Shown here: in pieces, positions 18,583-28,700 of the stretch
Position numbering within the stretch: the first letter of the stretch is position 1
Layout: every line of letters starts with the position of its first letter
Assembly: GCF_016834655.1 (NCBI RefSeq)
Contig: NZ_JAENHP010000016.1
Coordinates: 124,001 to 188,000 of the forward strand
Direction: 5' to 3'
Length of the DNA: 64,000 nucleotides
Source of the DNA: Paractinoplanes ovalisporus
GTDB lineage: Bacteria; Actinomycetota; Actinomycetes; Mycobacteriales; Micromonosporaceae
Made by a program: the position numbers and the translations under genes
Notes under the pieces: model-generated
Database searches by the model: none
Told to the model about the DNA's origin: nothing
Seen by the model: only the letters and a program-made list of their open reading frames with translations

Positions 18583-18617
18583 GGTCGCGCCCGTCCGAGC
18601 ATCGGGCGGGCGCGGCC
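18583..18617. terminator. Bidirectional hairpin terminator
   Basis: Bases 18583-18598 can pair with 18602-18617 as a 16-bp GC-rich stem (14 Watson-Crick and 2 G-U pairs in the plus transcript) around a 3-base loop. It lies between the convergent 1116-aa gene and the SARP gene and could stop transcription from both sides. There is no long U tract, as is common in actinomycetes. Confidence 0.75.
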
Positions 18618-18621
18618 GTCG

Positions 18622-19377
18622 TCACCCCACCGCCGTCGGGACCAGGCCGACCAGCACGGCCAGGTCCTTGCTCGGCGTAACACCCAGCTCGCGGCGCACG
18701 AGCCGCCGGTACGCCTCCAGACACCGACGTGCCTCGGCCAGATTGCCTCCGGCGACGTGGGCTTCGAGCAGCACCCGCTGAGTACTCTCCCGCAGCGGAT
18801 CCGCGGCAAGCGCGACCATGACGGCATCGACCGCGTCGGCGCAGCGGCCGGACCGTACGAGAACGCGTCCCAGCACCTCGACCGCATGCAGCATCCGCTG
18901 TCGCAGCCGCTCGCGTTCCAGCAGTGCCCAGTCGTCGTACCAGCCCGGCAGAAGATCGAAGGCTTCGGCCATCGCCGGCCGGACAGTCAGGTCGGCCGGC
19001 GACGGACATCCGGTTATCAGCCGCGTCGCCCAGTCATCGAGCAGGTGCACGTCGACCGATACCCGCTCGTCGATGGCGATCGACGTTCTCCCGACGCGCA
19101 GCAGCGGAAGCCCGGTCGCCCGCAGCCGCCACAAGGCCGACCGCAGGCTGGCCGCGGCGCGGCTCTCCGGACTCCCCGGCCAGAGCGCACCCGCCGCGGA
19201 TCTTCGCTCGACCGGGCCGTGATGGAGCGTCACAAACGTCAGAACCCGCTTGCTGACCTCGGGGATCTCGATGAGGCGGGAGCCGGCGGCGACGACCGGC
19301 CCGCCGAGCATCCGCAGAACAATCCGTTCGCTGCCGGCCTGGGCCGGGCTCAGCGCTTCCATCCAGTTCGCGGCCAT
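18622..19377 (-). CDS. SARP-like regulator (winged helix plus BTAD domain)
   Basis: The protein has 251 residues from the ATG at 19375-19377, which has a G-rich ribosome binding site; a TTG seven codons upstream is possible. The N-terminal part (VLRMLGGPVVAAG, then KRVLTFVTLHHGP, then LRSALWRLRATGLPLLRV) is the OmpR-type winged helix of SARPs. The remainder is a bacterial transcriptional activation domain (GVTPSKDLAVLVG at the end). SARPs are cytoplasmic activators of neighbouring clusters. It faces the protease cluster across the terminator and lies in the same repeat-bounded segment, so it is the likely cluster regulator. Confidence 0.85.
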   Translation of the reverse strand: MAANWMEALSPAQAGSERIVLRMLGGPVVAAGSRLIEIPEVSKRVLTFVTLHHGPVERRSAAGALWPGSPESRAAASLRSALWRLRATGLPLLRVGRTSIAIDERVSVDVHLLDDWATRLITGCPSPADLTVRPAMAEAFDLLPGWYDDWALLERERLRQRMLHAVEVLGRVLVRSGRCADAVDAVMVALAADPLRESTQRVLLEAHVAGGNLAEARRCLEAYRRLVRRELGVTPSKDLAVLVGLVPTAVG

Positions 19378-19454
19378 GGCACCCCCCTGCGCAAACAACG
19401 ACGCCGACTATAGGTGCGGTCCGTCACCACCGCGTCACTTGCGCTGCTGATCCG

Positions 19455-19649
19455 TCACCTCGTACCTCGCACCTCGCACAGAAATCTCAGCACCTCGTCC
19501 ACGACGTCGGTGACATCGACAGTCCGCCGGACCCAGTCGTCCCCCGACCGGTCGCTGATGTCGGCGTTGGTGCTGACGGTGATCAGCAACTGGCCGGGCC
19601 GGGTCTCGGTACGGATCACGCAAATCCCGGTTCGGGGAATCTCGGCCAC
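19455..19649 (-). CDS. Small conserved-type protein, 64 aa
   Basis: A GTG start with GAGG upstream gives a 64-residue protein. It contains GICVIRTETRPGQLLITVST, then NADISD and VDVTDVVDEVLRFL. The strand pattern followed by a helix resembles short actinomycete proteins of unknown role found beside regulators and effectors. It is upstream of and parallel to the SARP gene with a 77-bp gap, so they may share a transcript. Function is unknown. Confidence 0.55.
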   Translation of the reverse strand: MAEIPRTGICVIRTETRPGQLLITVSTNADISDRSGDDWVRRTVDVTDVVDEVLRFLCEVRGTR

Positions 19650-19733
19650 GACATCGATCCTCGCCCTCGCCCGTCACCCGGCCATCACTCGCCCAGCCGG
19701 AGCCTCCGGATGACGGCGGCCACCTCCTCCGGA

Positions 19734-19850
19734 CGGAGGTGTTCCGGGCCGCCCGGCACGGTCTGGTGACACTGACCCCGGGGCGGCCGTCTGTCCGCCG
19801 GGGGCCACGAGGAGCGGCTGGCCCTGCTGATCGGGCGCTTCACCGGTTGA
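19734..19850 (+). pseudogene. Relic of tetR 3' end, frameshifted
   Basis: These 117 bp align to the last 116 bp of the tetR gene (9940-10055) at about 90% identity (11 substitutions and one extra C by eye). The inserted base at the ACCCCGG segment breaks the frame. Both copies end at the same TGA, and similarity stops abruptly at both edges. They have the same orientation, forming a direct repeat around 10056-19733. Confidence 0.85.
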
Positions 19851-19900
19851 CGCCCTGGATTCGAACAACGGTGGATGATCGGATGAATGCCCTCACCATT

Positions 19901-19916
19901 CACCGACCGTTCGGTG
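19901..19916. promoter_or_regulatory. Inverted repeat CACCGA-N4-TCGGTG
   Basis: This is a 6-bp perfect inverted repeat with a 4-base spacer. The shape is similar to TetR-type operators. It lies 51 bp after the tetR relic and about 190 bp upstream of the P-loop gene. It could be an operator or a small hairpin; the evidence is symmetry only. Confidence 0.35.
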
Positions 19917-20109
19917 GATTACATTCCGGCTCGGAATTGACGCCGTAATACCGGCCCCGAAGAACGGGCAATACGGGCTTCTGGTGATCATGTCAAGGCG
20001 TGCGGTAAGGTCCGGTTGGCCGCTTCGGAAGATCGAATTCCGGCTCCTTTCCGCGCAATTCCGGGCGGCCGCCGGCGCGTAATCTTGAAGGCGATCGTGG
20101 GGTGACGAT

Positions 20110-22008
20110 TTGCTGACCCGCATCGGGGCGTCCGGGTCGATCGGGGGCGCCCCGCCGGCGGATCGGCAGCGCGTCGACGAGGCCATCCCGCGCGACCTGG
20201 GCATCCACAACGCGATCACGGCTCCCGACGCGGCCGACGACCTGCCGACGTACGTGGAACGCGATTTTGACTTCAAACTCCGCGTCGCGCTCACCCCTAA
20301 TGCCGATCGCGGGCCATTCGTGGTCATGCTCGGTTCCTCCTCGACCGGCAAGACGCGATCGCTGTACGAAGCGGTGCGCACGATGTATCCGGACTGGTGG
20401 CTGATCCAGCCGCCGCACGCCGAATACCTGCTCGACCTCAAGAACGATCCGCCCGGCCGCACCGTCTTCTGGCTGGACGAACTGCAGCAATACCTCGGCG
20501 GCCGCGCGCCGCTGACCGCCGAATGTGTGCACACCCTGGTGCGGCACGGCAACGTCGTGGTCGGCACGGTGTGGCCCAACCAGCTCGGGACCCTGACGTC
20601 GGCGTCGGAGGACATCCGGCGGCTGATGAAACGGGCGGTCCAGATCAGCGTCCCCGACGTGCTGACACCGGCCGAGCTGAACCAGGCGCGGGGTGTTGCC
20701 GAGAGCGACAGCCGGATCCGGCAGGCCCTGGACACCCGCGATGCCGGGCTGACACAGGCCCTCGCCGGGGGCCCGGCTCTGATCATGGCTTGGGAGCAAC
20801 CGGCCAACCCGTACGCGAAAGCGATCATCACCGCCGCCGCCGACAGCCACCGCCTCGGGGTGCACGCGCCGCTGGGCGAGGAGCTGCTGGCGCGCGCGAT
20901 GTTCGGCTATCTGCGGCCGGCCCAACGGGTGCTCCCGGCCCCGATGTGGATCGAGGAGGCGAAGCCGCACGCCACCCGGCCCCTGCACGGCGACGTCTCG
21001 GCGCTGTCCCCGGTCGACGACGGGAAACCCGGCAGCCTGGCCGGATACGTCGTCGCCGACTACCTCGCCCAGCACCTGCGGCAGATCCGGCGCACGGCAC
21101 CGGTGCCGGACGAGACCTGGCGGGCCTTCGTGGAGGGGGTGGACCGCCCGTCCGACCTGCGCCGCCTCGCCGACGCCGCGACGGCCCGGATGCGCTACTG
21201 CTATGCCCTGCCCGCGCTGCGCCGCCTGGCCACCGAACACGACGACCCGCGGGCCGCGACCGAACTGGCCGACCTGCTGATCCGGCAGGGCCGGTTCGAA
21301 CCGGCCCTCGAGGCGCTGCGCCACCGGCTCGACGCCGACCCCCGTGACCGTGAGACCGGCCGCCGGCTCTTCCACATCCAGGAGCTGTGGGACCGGGTCG
21401 AGCAGCTGCGTCCGGCGGCCGACGCCGGCGACCGGGCCGCCCGCGACCGCATCGCCGAGATTTTGGTCGACGGCGGCCGCAGCGACGACCTCCGGCGCCG
21501 CGAGGAACAGGGCGACGTGATCGCGACCGAGCGCCTCGTGGAACGCCTCGTCGAGCGCGGCTGCGTGGCCGAGGTCCGCGAACGAGCCGATCAGGGACAG
21601 GTCGTGGCGGCCGAGGCCCTGGCCGACCTCTATGTCGCGTGGGGCGAGGTCGATCTGCTGCGCGAACGGGCCGGCAAGGGTGATCGCACGGCTTCGCGGC
21701 GTCTGTCGCGGGTGCGCTCGGCGGGGGCCCGGGCGGCGGCGGCCGAGGTGGAACGCCGCGAGTTGAGCGCCGCCGTGGACGAGGGCAAACCCGAGGCCGC
21801 GCTGCAGCTGTCGGCTCTGCTGTTCGAGCTGCGCGACATGAACGGCCTCGCCGCCGAACTGGACGCCGGCACCGAGGGCGCGGCCGACCGTTTTCTGGCG
21901 CTGCACACCGCGATGAACACGCCGCCCGAATGGACGGCGCGCCTGCGGGCCTTCGGCCTGAACGCTGACGGGTCGGAGTTGCTCGGCCCCGATTCCTTCC
22001 CGTTATGA
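20110..22008 (+). CDS. P-loop NTPase with TPR-like repeats (HerA-operon gene 1)
   Basis: This 632-residue protein starts at a TTG with GGGGTG upstream. The ATPase core has Walker A GSSSTGKT (residues 75-82) and Walker B VFWLDE (about 119-124). The second half contains degenerate repeats of about 34 residues with an A-x-x-GD pattern (ADAGDRAARDRIAEIL, EEQGDVIATERLVERL, ADQGQVVAAEALADLY), like TPR or SEL1 repeats. This STAND-like layout suits a sensor or switch protein. It is 22 bp upstream of the winged-helix gene and shares an operon with the double ATPase. Its precise function is unknown. Confidence 0.75.
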   Translation: MLTRIGASGSIGGAPPADRQRVDEAIPRDLGIHNAITAPDAADDLPTYVERDFDFKLRVALTPNADRGPFVVMLGSSSTGKTRSLYEAVRTMYPDWWLIQPPHAEYLLDLKNDPPGRTVFWLDELQQYLGGRAPLTAECVHTLVRHGNVVVGTVWPNQLGTLTSASEDIRRLMKRAVQISVPDVLTPAELNQARGVAESDSRIRQALDTRDAGLTQALAGGPALIMAWEQPANPYAKAIITAAADSHRLGVHAPLGEELLARAMFGYLRPAQRVLPAPMWIEEAKPHATRPLHGDVSALSPVDDGKPGSLAGYVVADYLAQHLRQIRRTAPVPDETWRAFVEGVDRPSDLRRLADAATARMRYCYALPALRRLATEHDDPRAATELADLLIRQGRFEPALEALRHRLDADPRDRETGRRLFHIQELWDRVEQLRPAADAGDRAARDRIAEILVDGGRSDDLRRREEQGDVIATERLVERLVERGCVAEVRERADQGQVVAAEALADLYVAWGEVDLLRERAGKGDRTASRRLSRVRSAGARAAAAEVERRELSAAVDEGKPEAALQLSALLFELRDMNGLAAELDAGTEGAADRFLALHTAMNTPPEWTARLRAFGLNADGSELLGPDSFPL

Positions 22009-22030
22009 CTCCGCTGTGAAAGGACCTTTG

Positions 22031-22630
22031 ATGTCGGGCGACCTGACCCCCTCGGAATACGCGATCCTGCTGTTGCTCCGCGACGAGGACCGGGAGATCT
22101 CCAACACCGAACTCGACCACCGGTACGGGTTCCGGCTGACGGGGGCGCTGTACGCGAGGCTCAACGGCACCGGTTACGTCATCACGAACACTCAGCAGCG
22201 CCCCTATCGGCACCGGCTCTCGGCGGCGGGCACCAAGGTGCTGCGGGAGCCGCTGGTGACCGACGAGGAAGGCGACATCACCGAGAAGCGCACCTTCCGC
22301 GAGAAGGTGCTGTGGGCGGCGCTGTTGAGTCTGCACGCGAAGAGCAGCGTGCCGGCGCCGGACAATCGGAGCCTGGACGAGCGGGTGCGGGCCGCCTATG
22401 CCGAGGTGGCCGGTGGCGAGGGTGACTGGGTGAGCCTCACCGTCATCCGGCCGTTGCTGGCGGACGTCGCCAAGGCCGAGCTCGACCGGGCGCTGGAGAA
22501 GATGCTCGACGCGCCCGACGTGCGGCTGGACACCGAGGCGAACCGGCACCGCGTCGGCGACGAGGAGAAGGCGGCGGCCGTCCGCATCGGCGGCGAGGAC
22601 AGGCACAAATTGGCGATCGGACTGCGATGA
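22031..22630 (+). CDS. Winged-helix-like protein (HerA-operon gene 2)
   Basis: This 199-residue protein starts at the ATG at 22031, which has AAAGGA seven bases upstream; a GTG at 22016 is less likely. The N-terminus (LTPSEYAILLLLRDEDREIS, then NTELDHRYGF, then LYARLNGTGYV) has the pattern of a MarR/PadR-like winged helix. The rest is helical (VRAAYAEVAGGEGDWVSL), possibly a second winged helix. It overlaps the next gene by four bases. It may be an adaptor between the two ATPases or a DNA-binding specificity subunit; this is inferred from position only. Confidence 0.72.
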   Translation: MSGDLTPSEYAILLLLRDEDREISNTELDHRYGFRLTGALYARLNGTGYVITNTQQRPYRHRLSAAGTKVLREPLVTDEEGDITEKRTFREKVLWAALLSLHAKSSVPAPDNRSLDERVRAAYAEVAGGEGDWVSLTVIRPLLADVAKAELDRALEKMLDAPDVRLDTEANRHRVGDEEKAAAVRIGGEDRHKLAIGLR

Positions 22631-25600
22631 CCGACGAGGAACGTGCCGCGCTGGCCGCGCTGCGGTTCAGCTGGGCCCAGGTGCCCGACGACGTATGGCG
22701 CAGCTCGCCGTTCCATGTCGACGGACTGCATGCGACCGTCGTCCAGGATGTGCTGGAGGGCATCGCCGAGGCGGAGGCCAGTGCCGACGCCAGCCCGATC
22801 GGCCTGGTCCTCCAGGGTCCGGCCGGGTCCGGCAAGACCCACCTGCTCGGCTGGGTCCGGGAGCAGGTCCAGCGGCGCGGTGGCTACTTCTTCCTGATCG
22901 GTGTGCTCGACGGCCGCAAGTTCTGGGACGCGGTGCTCCTCTTCCTGATCGACGGGCTGGCGCGACCGGCCTTCGACGGGGAAACCCAGCTGAGCCTTCT
23001 GCTGCGACGGTTGTCGGCCCGAGTCGGCGCGCCCCGCAACGCGCGGCGCGCCGCGATGGGCCAGACGGGACTGACGCGCCCGGCCCTGGACGCCTTCATC
23101 GACGGACTGCGGGACTACGCACCACACCTCGCCCTGCAATGCCGGGACACCGCGCGGGCCCTGACCCTGCTGGCGTCCGGCGACGAGGAGCACCAGGACA
23201 TCGCCGACACCTACCTCGCATGCGAACCGGAGGCCGTCCCGGGCGAACGCCGGGCCTGGGGCATCCGCTCGAAGTCGCGGACGCAACAGGAGATCGTCCG
23301 GGACATCTCCTGGTTGCTGGCGTTGACCGGTCCCACCGTCTTCGCCCTGGACCAGCTCGACACTCTGGTCGCGCAGGCCGCCGTGCAGGACGACCTCGCC
23401 AAGGTGTCGGGCGAACTGGTCGTCCTGCAGCAGACCGCCGCGCTGACGGGCCTCGCCGGAGGCCTCATGGAACTGCGCGAGTCGACCCGGCGCACACTCA
23501 CTCTCGCCGCTACCCTCTCGACCACCTGGGATCTGATCGAGAGCCGGGCCATCAGTTCGTTCCCCGACCGGTTCCGGCGCAACCTGGCCCTCGGCGGCAT
23601 CCGGAGCCCGGAGCTGGCCCGCCAGATCATCGAGAAACGGTTCGCCGCACGCTATACGTCGGTGGGCTTCACACCGCCCTACCCGACCTGGCCGATCCAG
23701 CCTCGGGTCTTCGCCGAGGCCGTCAACTACACGCCGCGCCGCCTGCTCGTCGACATCAACCGCCACATCCGCGCCTGCCTGCTCGACAACGAGGTGCGGG
23801 AACTCGGGAGCCTGGCCGAGCTGTCCCCCGAGGACTGGACGGTCCAACCGGCCGAGAAGATGGCGCCGGCCGCGTCCGACGAGGCGCTGCTGCGGGTGGA
23901 GGACCGCTTCCAGGAGCTGAAGCGGGAGGCGGACGTGACCTCACCGTTGGAGCATGACACCGAGGACAAGACCGTTCCCGCTCTGCTCTCGGCCGGCCTG
24001 CACGCCTGGATCGTCGAGCGCGGCGACGCGGGCCGGATGTTCAGCGTCGATCCCCCGCCGAGCGCCAAAGCCGACCTGCATGCCCGCCTCCGTCGTGGTT
24101 TCGCCGACGGCAGCGAGGAGGACCCCCGCTCGGAGGACCAGGTGCACTGGTGTTTCCGGGCCATCAGCGACACCCACCACGGCACGGCCGCACTCCACCG
24201 GATCCGCCGCGCCCGGACGGCGGCCGGCCTGAGCGCCGACGTCGCCAAGCGGAAGCTCTTCCTCATTCGGAACGGCCCGTGGTCCCAGTCGGCCAAGACC
24301 CAGGAGGAGACCGCCCAGTTGAGGGAGGACGGCGGCGTCACGCTGGGCATCGACGAGGCCGATCTGCGAGTGCTCGACGCCCTGCACCGGCTGCGCATGG
24401 AGAACCCGGCCGAACTGCACGCCTGGCTGATCCGGTACCGCCCGACCGAGCAGATCACGCTGTTCAAGGAGGCCCTGGCCGACGTCGATTCGTGGACCGT
24501 GCCGGCTTCGCCCCCGGCGGAGGCGCGGCCGCCAGTTGTGCCCGAGGCTGTGGCGGGGTTCCCGATCGGCCGGACCCACGGCGACGACCACGTGCCGGTG
24601 ACCATCGACCTGGAGGCGCTGCGCAAGCACGCGGCGATCTTCGCGGCCTCGGGCTCCGGGAAGACGGTGCTGATCCGGCACCTGGTGGAGGAATGCGCGC
24701 TGCTCGGCGTCTCGGCCATCGTGCTCGACCCGAACAACGATCTGGCGCGGCTCGGCGACCCCTGGCCGGAACCACCGGACCGCTGGCGCGCGGGTGACGA
24801 CTCCCGGGCGGTGGAATATCTGGCCGCGACCGAGGTCGTGGTGTGGACGCCGCGCCGGGAGACCGGCCGCCCACTGAGTTTCCAGCCGTTGCCCGACTTC
24901 GCGAGCGTGCGCGACGACCCCGACGAGTTCGCCGCCGCGGTCGAGGCAGCCGCCTCCGCGCTGGCCCCGCGCGCCAACGTGCTGGCCCGAACGAAGAAGG
25001 CCCACCTCGGGCTGGCCGTGCTGCGCAAGGCGATCGAACACTACGGCCGGCAGGGCGGAAGCAGCCTGCGCGGGCTGATCGAGCTGCTGGCCGACCTGCC
25101 CGAGGGGGTCAGCGAGCTCGCCGACGCCACCCGGATCGGGGCCGATCTCGGGCAGACGCTCACTGCTTCGATGGACAACGACCCGATGTTCGGCGGCGGC
25201 GGGACACCGGCCGATCCGGGGATCCTGCTCACCCCGTCGGCCGGCAAACGGGCCCGGATCTCGGTGATCAGCATGATCGGGCTGAACGACGAGGCGCGGC
25301 AGAGCTTCGTCAACCAGCTGCAGATGAGCCTGTTCGCGTGGATCAAGAAGCATCCCGCCACCGATCGGCCGTTGCTGGGGCTGCTGGTCATGGACGAGGC
25401 GCAGAACTTCGCGCCGTCCGGGGCGATGACCGCCTGCACCCAGAGCACGCTGGCGTTGGCGGCACAGGCCCGCAAGTACGGTCTCGGGCTGCTCTTCGCG
25501 ACCCAGGCGCCCAAGAGCCTGCACAACCGGGTCTCCGGCAACGCCGCGACCCACCTGTTCGGCCGGCTGACCGTGCCGGCGCAGATCGCCGCGGCCCAGG

Positions 25601-25794
25601 AGATGGCCCGCGTGAAGGGCGGCGAGGTGCCGGACATCGGCAGCCTCACCTTCGGCGAGTTCTACGCGGCGCTGGAGGGCGAGGCGCCCCAGAAAATCGA
25701 TACCCCGCTCTGCCTCAGCCACCACCCGAGCAGCCCGCTCACCGACGAGGAGGTCATGGAGCGGGCCCGCCGGCCCCTCCCCGTCAGCGGCTGA
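22627..25794 (+). CDS. Double-ATPase protein with HerA/FtsK-like C-terminal motor
   Basis: The protein has 1055 residues. The N-terminal AAA domain has P-loop GPAGSGKT (64-71) and an acidic FALDQLDTL strand near 236-244. The C-terminal domain has P-loop ASGSGKT (about 676-682), a second acidic strand LLVMDEAQNF (about 919-928) and the HerA-like segment LLFATQAPKSL, followed by ATHLFGRL. HerA motors translocate DNA and, with partner nucleases or sensors, form several anti-phage systems; no nuclease is visible here. It is coupled to the winged-helix gene (ATGA) and overlaps the convergent polyketide synthase by 11 bp. Confidence 0.82.
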   Translation: MTDEERAALAALRFSWAQVPDDVWRSSPFHVDGLHATVVQDVLEGIAEAEASADASPIGLVLQGPAGSGKTHLLGWVREQVQRRGGYFFLIGVLDGRKFWDAVLLFLIDGLARPAFDGETQLSLLLRRLSARVGAPRNARRAAMGQTGLTRPALDAFIDGLRDYAPHLALQCRDTARALTLLASGDEEHQDIADTYLACEPEAVPGERRAWGIRSKSRTQQEIVRDISWLLALTGPTVFALDQLDTLVAQAAVQDDLAKVSGELVVLQQTAALTGLAGGLMELRESTRRTLTLAATLSTTWDLIESRAISSFPDRFRRNLALGGIRSPELARQIIEKRFAARYTSVGFTPPYPTWPIQPRVFAEAVNYTPRRLLVDINRHIRACLLDNEVRELGSLAELSPEDWTVQPAEKMAPAASDEALLRVEDRFQELKREADVTSPLEHDTEDKTVPALLSAGLHAWIVERGDAGRMFSVDPPPSAKADLHARLRRGFADGSEEDPRSEDQVHWCFRAISDTHHGTAALHRIRRARTAAGLSADVAKRKLFLIRNGPWSQSAKTQEETAQLREDGGVTLGIDEADLRVLDALHRLRMENPAELHAWLIRYRPTEQITLFKEALADVDSWTVPASPPAEARPPVVPEAVAGFPIGRTHGDDHVPVTIDLEALRKHAAIFAASGSGKTVLIRHLVEECALLGVSAIVLDPNNDLARLGDPWPEPPDRWRAGDDSRAVEYLAATEVVVWTPRRETGRPLSFQPLPDFASVRDDPDEFAAAVEAAASALAPRANVLARTKKAHLGLAVLRKAIEHYGRQGGSSLRGLIELLADLPEGVSELADATRIGADLGQTLTASMDNDPMFGGGGTPADPGILLTPSAGKRARISVISMIGLNDEARQSFVNQLQMSLFAWIKKHPATDRPLLGLLVMDEAQNFAPSGAMTACTQSTLALAAQARKYGLGLLFATQAPKSLHNRVSGNAATHLFGRLTVPAQIAAAQEMARVKGGEVPDIGSLTFGEFYAALEGEAPQKIDTPLCLSHHPSSPLTDEEVMERARRPLPVSG

Positions 25795-28700
25795 CCCGGA
25801 GGAACGCCCGGATCGCGGCAGCGACCTCCTCGGGGTGGTGGTCGAGCATGGTGAAGTGGTCGCCGGGCACCTCGACGCGCTCGTGCGGGGCCGAGCGGGT
25901 TGCCCGCCACTCCCCCGCCGGCATGGTGTCCCGTGGGGACGCGGCGGCGACCAGCAGGCTCGGGGTGGTGAGGGGGCCGGGGCGCCAGCCGTGCATCAGG
26001 CGCAGGTAGGCGCCGGCCGCCAGCAGCGTGGTCTGTTCGGCGGCCGGGTCGAGGTGGGCCCGCAGCCGGCCCAGGCCCTCGGTGACCAGGGCGGCGATCC
26101 ACTCGGTGGCGTCGTAACCCAGGTCGACCTCGTACGTGTCCAGCAGCATCAGCCCGGCGGCCGGAGTGCCGGTCTCGGCCAGGCGGGCGGCCACTCCGTG
26201 GGCCAGCAGGCCGCCGCTGGAACGGCCGATCAGCACCAGCGGGCGGTCGCCGGCGGCCGAGCGGGACGCGGCCGCCAGGAGGTCGAACAGGTCGTCGCGG
26301 GTCCCGGGCAGGTGGGCGCGGGACTGGAAGCCGGGCAGGGCCAGCACCGACGCGCCGCCCAGGGCTCGCGCGAGGCCCTGGAACTCGGCGGCTCCGGCCG
26401 GGCCGAACGACGGGACGCCGACGAACGCGGGCCGGCTCCGGCCGTCGTCGCGCACGGCCAGCAGCGACGGCGCCGGGGTTCGGGGGCCGATCGGCAGGGC
26501 GGAGGCGCTGATCAGCAGGTTGACGGCGAGCCGGGCGTCGGTGGCGGCGATCGCGTGGAACATCTCGGTCAGCGACCGTGGAGGCTCCGCCGGGGGCGGA
26601 ACGGCGGTGGCGGGACGGCCGATCTCGGCGGCGATCCAGGTGGCCAGGGCGGCCGGAGTCGGGTGGTCGAAGACCACGGTGGCGGGCATCGTCACCCCGG
26701 TCGCGGCGACCAGGCGGGTCCGCAGCTGGATCGAGCTCACCGAGTCCAGGCCCTGGTCGGTGAACGCGCCCCGCACGTCGACGGTCGCGGCGTCGGTGTG
26801 GCCGAGCTCGGCCGCCACCTCGTCGCGGACCAGGGTCTCCAAGGCCGTCTGCAACTCGTCGCCGGTGAGGGCGCCCAGGTCGGGGCGCGGTGCGGAGGAG
26901 CGCGGCGAAGAGGCCGGCGCCGGCGTACGGGAGGCCAGGTGGATGGGGGCGAGCACCGGCTCGTCCGAGCGCAGCGCGGCGTCGAAGGCGGCGGTCACCT
27001 CGGACGGTGTCATGGGCCGGATCCGCGTACGGCCGATGGGCATGCCCCCGTCGAGGGCGAGCGGGCCCCAGGCCAGGGCCAGAGCCGGTTTCCCGGCGGC
27101 GTGGCGACGGCGGGCGAGGTCGTCGAGGAAGGCGTTGCCGGCGGCGTACGCGGCCTGGCCGGGGTTGCCGAGCAGGCCGGAGGCGGACGAGCAGAGCACG
27201 AACGCGGCCAGATCGCCGGTCAGCTCGTCCAGGTGCCAGGCCGCGTCGACCTTGGGCCGCAGCACGGCGTCGGCGCGTTCGCGGGTGAGGGTGGCCAGGG
27301 GTCCGTCGTCGATGACGCCGGCGGTGTGCACGACCGCGGTGACCGGCGGGTCGGCCTCGGTCAGAACGCGGGCCAGCGCGTCCCGGTCGGCCACGTCGGC
27401 GGCCCGTACGGTGACGGTCGCGCCCGCCACCTCGAACGGCGACCCGCTGCGGCTGACCATGAGCAGGTGCCGTACGCCGTGGGCCGCGACCAGGTGTCGG
27501 GCCAGCAACCCGGCCAGCGCACCGGATCCGCCGGTGACGAGAACCGTCCCGTCTCCGAAACCGGTGGCGGGGCCGTCGGGGGTGACCCGCACCAGCCGCG
27601 GCGGGACAAGGTCGATCTGGCCCGGATACTCGGCGGCGGCGACCCGGGCCAGCCCCGCCATGACCGGCGAGGTCGGCTCGACCACGATCGGCCCGGCGCC
27701 GTCCAGTTCCGTCCGCAGACGGGTGGCGGCCGCCCAGAACTGCTCGTGCACCTCGGCCGGGCTCCCCGGAGGTTCGAACTCCTGGGTCCACACCGGACGG
27801 TACAGCGGGGCGGGCAGCGACCTCAGGGTCAGGCGCTCCACGTCCAGCAGCGGCCGCCCGGCCGGTTCGGCGAGCTGGACGCTGAGCGTGTCCGGCCCGG
27901 TTACGGTCAGCCGGACCCTCGCCGCGGGCGTCCCGGCGCCGTAACGCCTGACACCGGACCAGACGAACGGCACCCGGGGCGTCGAGTCACGCCCGGCGGC
28001 CAGGCGAGCGGGGTGCAGGGCGGCGTCCATCAGCGCCGGGTGCAGCCCGGATCGGCCGCCGGCCGCGGAGGGCAGGCGGACATCGGCGTAGACGGTGTCG
28101 CCGTCACGCCAAGCCGCAGTCACGCCCTGGAAGGCGGGCCCGTAGTCGCCGTCGTCGTAGAGCCCGGTGAGGTCCAAAGGCTGCGCGCTCGGGGGCCAAG
28201 CGGTGGCCCAGGACCAGGACGGGGACGACTCTGTGCGCGGGGAGCAGTGGCCCGAGGCGTGCTGCTCGTCACCCGCGTAGATCTCGAGCGCGCCGTCGCC
28301 GCGCAGCACCAGCCGCAGCTCGATCTCGGTGTCACCCACCGGCAGCGGGCGGGTGATGGTCAGGTCGTCGAGCACGGGTGCGCCCGCCCGTTCGCCGAAC
28401 GCCGTGGCCAGCTCGACGAAGAAGGTGCCGGGCACGATCGCCTCGCCGCCGACCCGGTGGTCGTGCAGCCACGGCTGTGTCACGGGTGACATGCGGGCGG
28501 TGGCCACGCGATCGCCGCTGCCGGGCACCTCGACCACGGTGTCCAGGCCGCTGGTCACACGGCGGGCAGTCGAGGACAGCCAGAACCGCTTGCGGTTGAA
28601 CGGATACGTGGGCAGGGTCGCGGCCACGCGGGCATCCGCGACGCCGAGCAGAGCCGCCCGGTCGACGTCGACGCCGTGAGCCCACAGCGCGGCCGCGGCG

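Larger units (their letters stand above)
19650..20109. other. 460-bp non-coding stretch with tetR relic and palindrome
   Basis: I see no intact gene here. It holds the damaged tetR 3' end (19734-19850), an inverted repeat (19901-19916) and a less GC-rich leader of about 190 bp before the TTG-started P-loop gene, which probably contains its promoter. A GGGGTG ribosome binding site precedes that TTG. Confidence 0.7.

Noticed and set aside
19856..19885. A TTCGAAT segment resembling a tRNA T-loop on the minus strand just after the tetR relic, which would fit an integration site.
   Set aside because: The flanking bases do not pair as a T stem and no acceptor stem, anticodon arm or D arm can be drawn.
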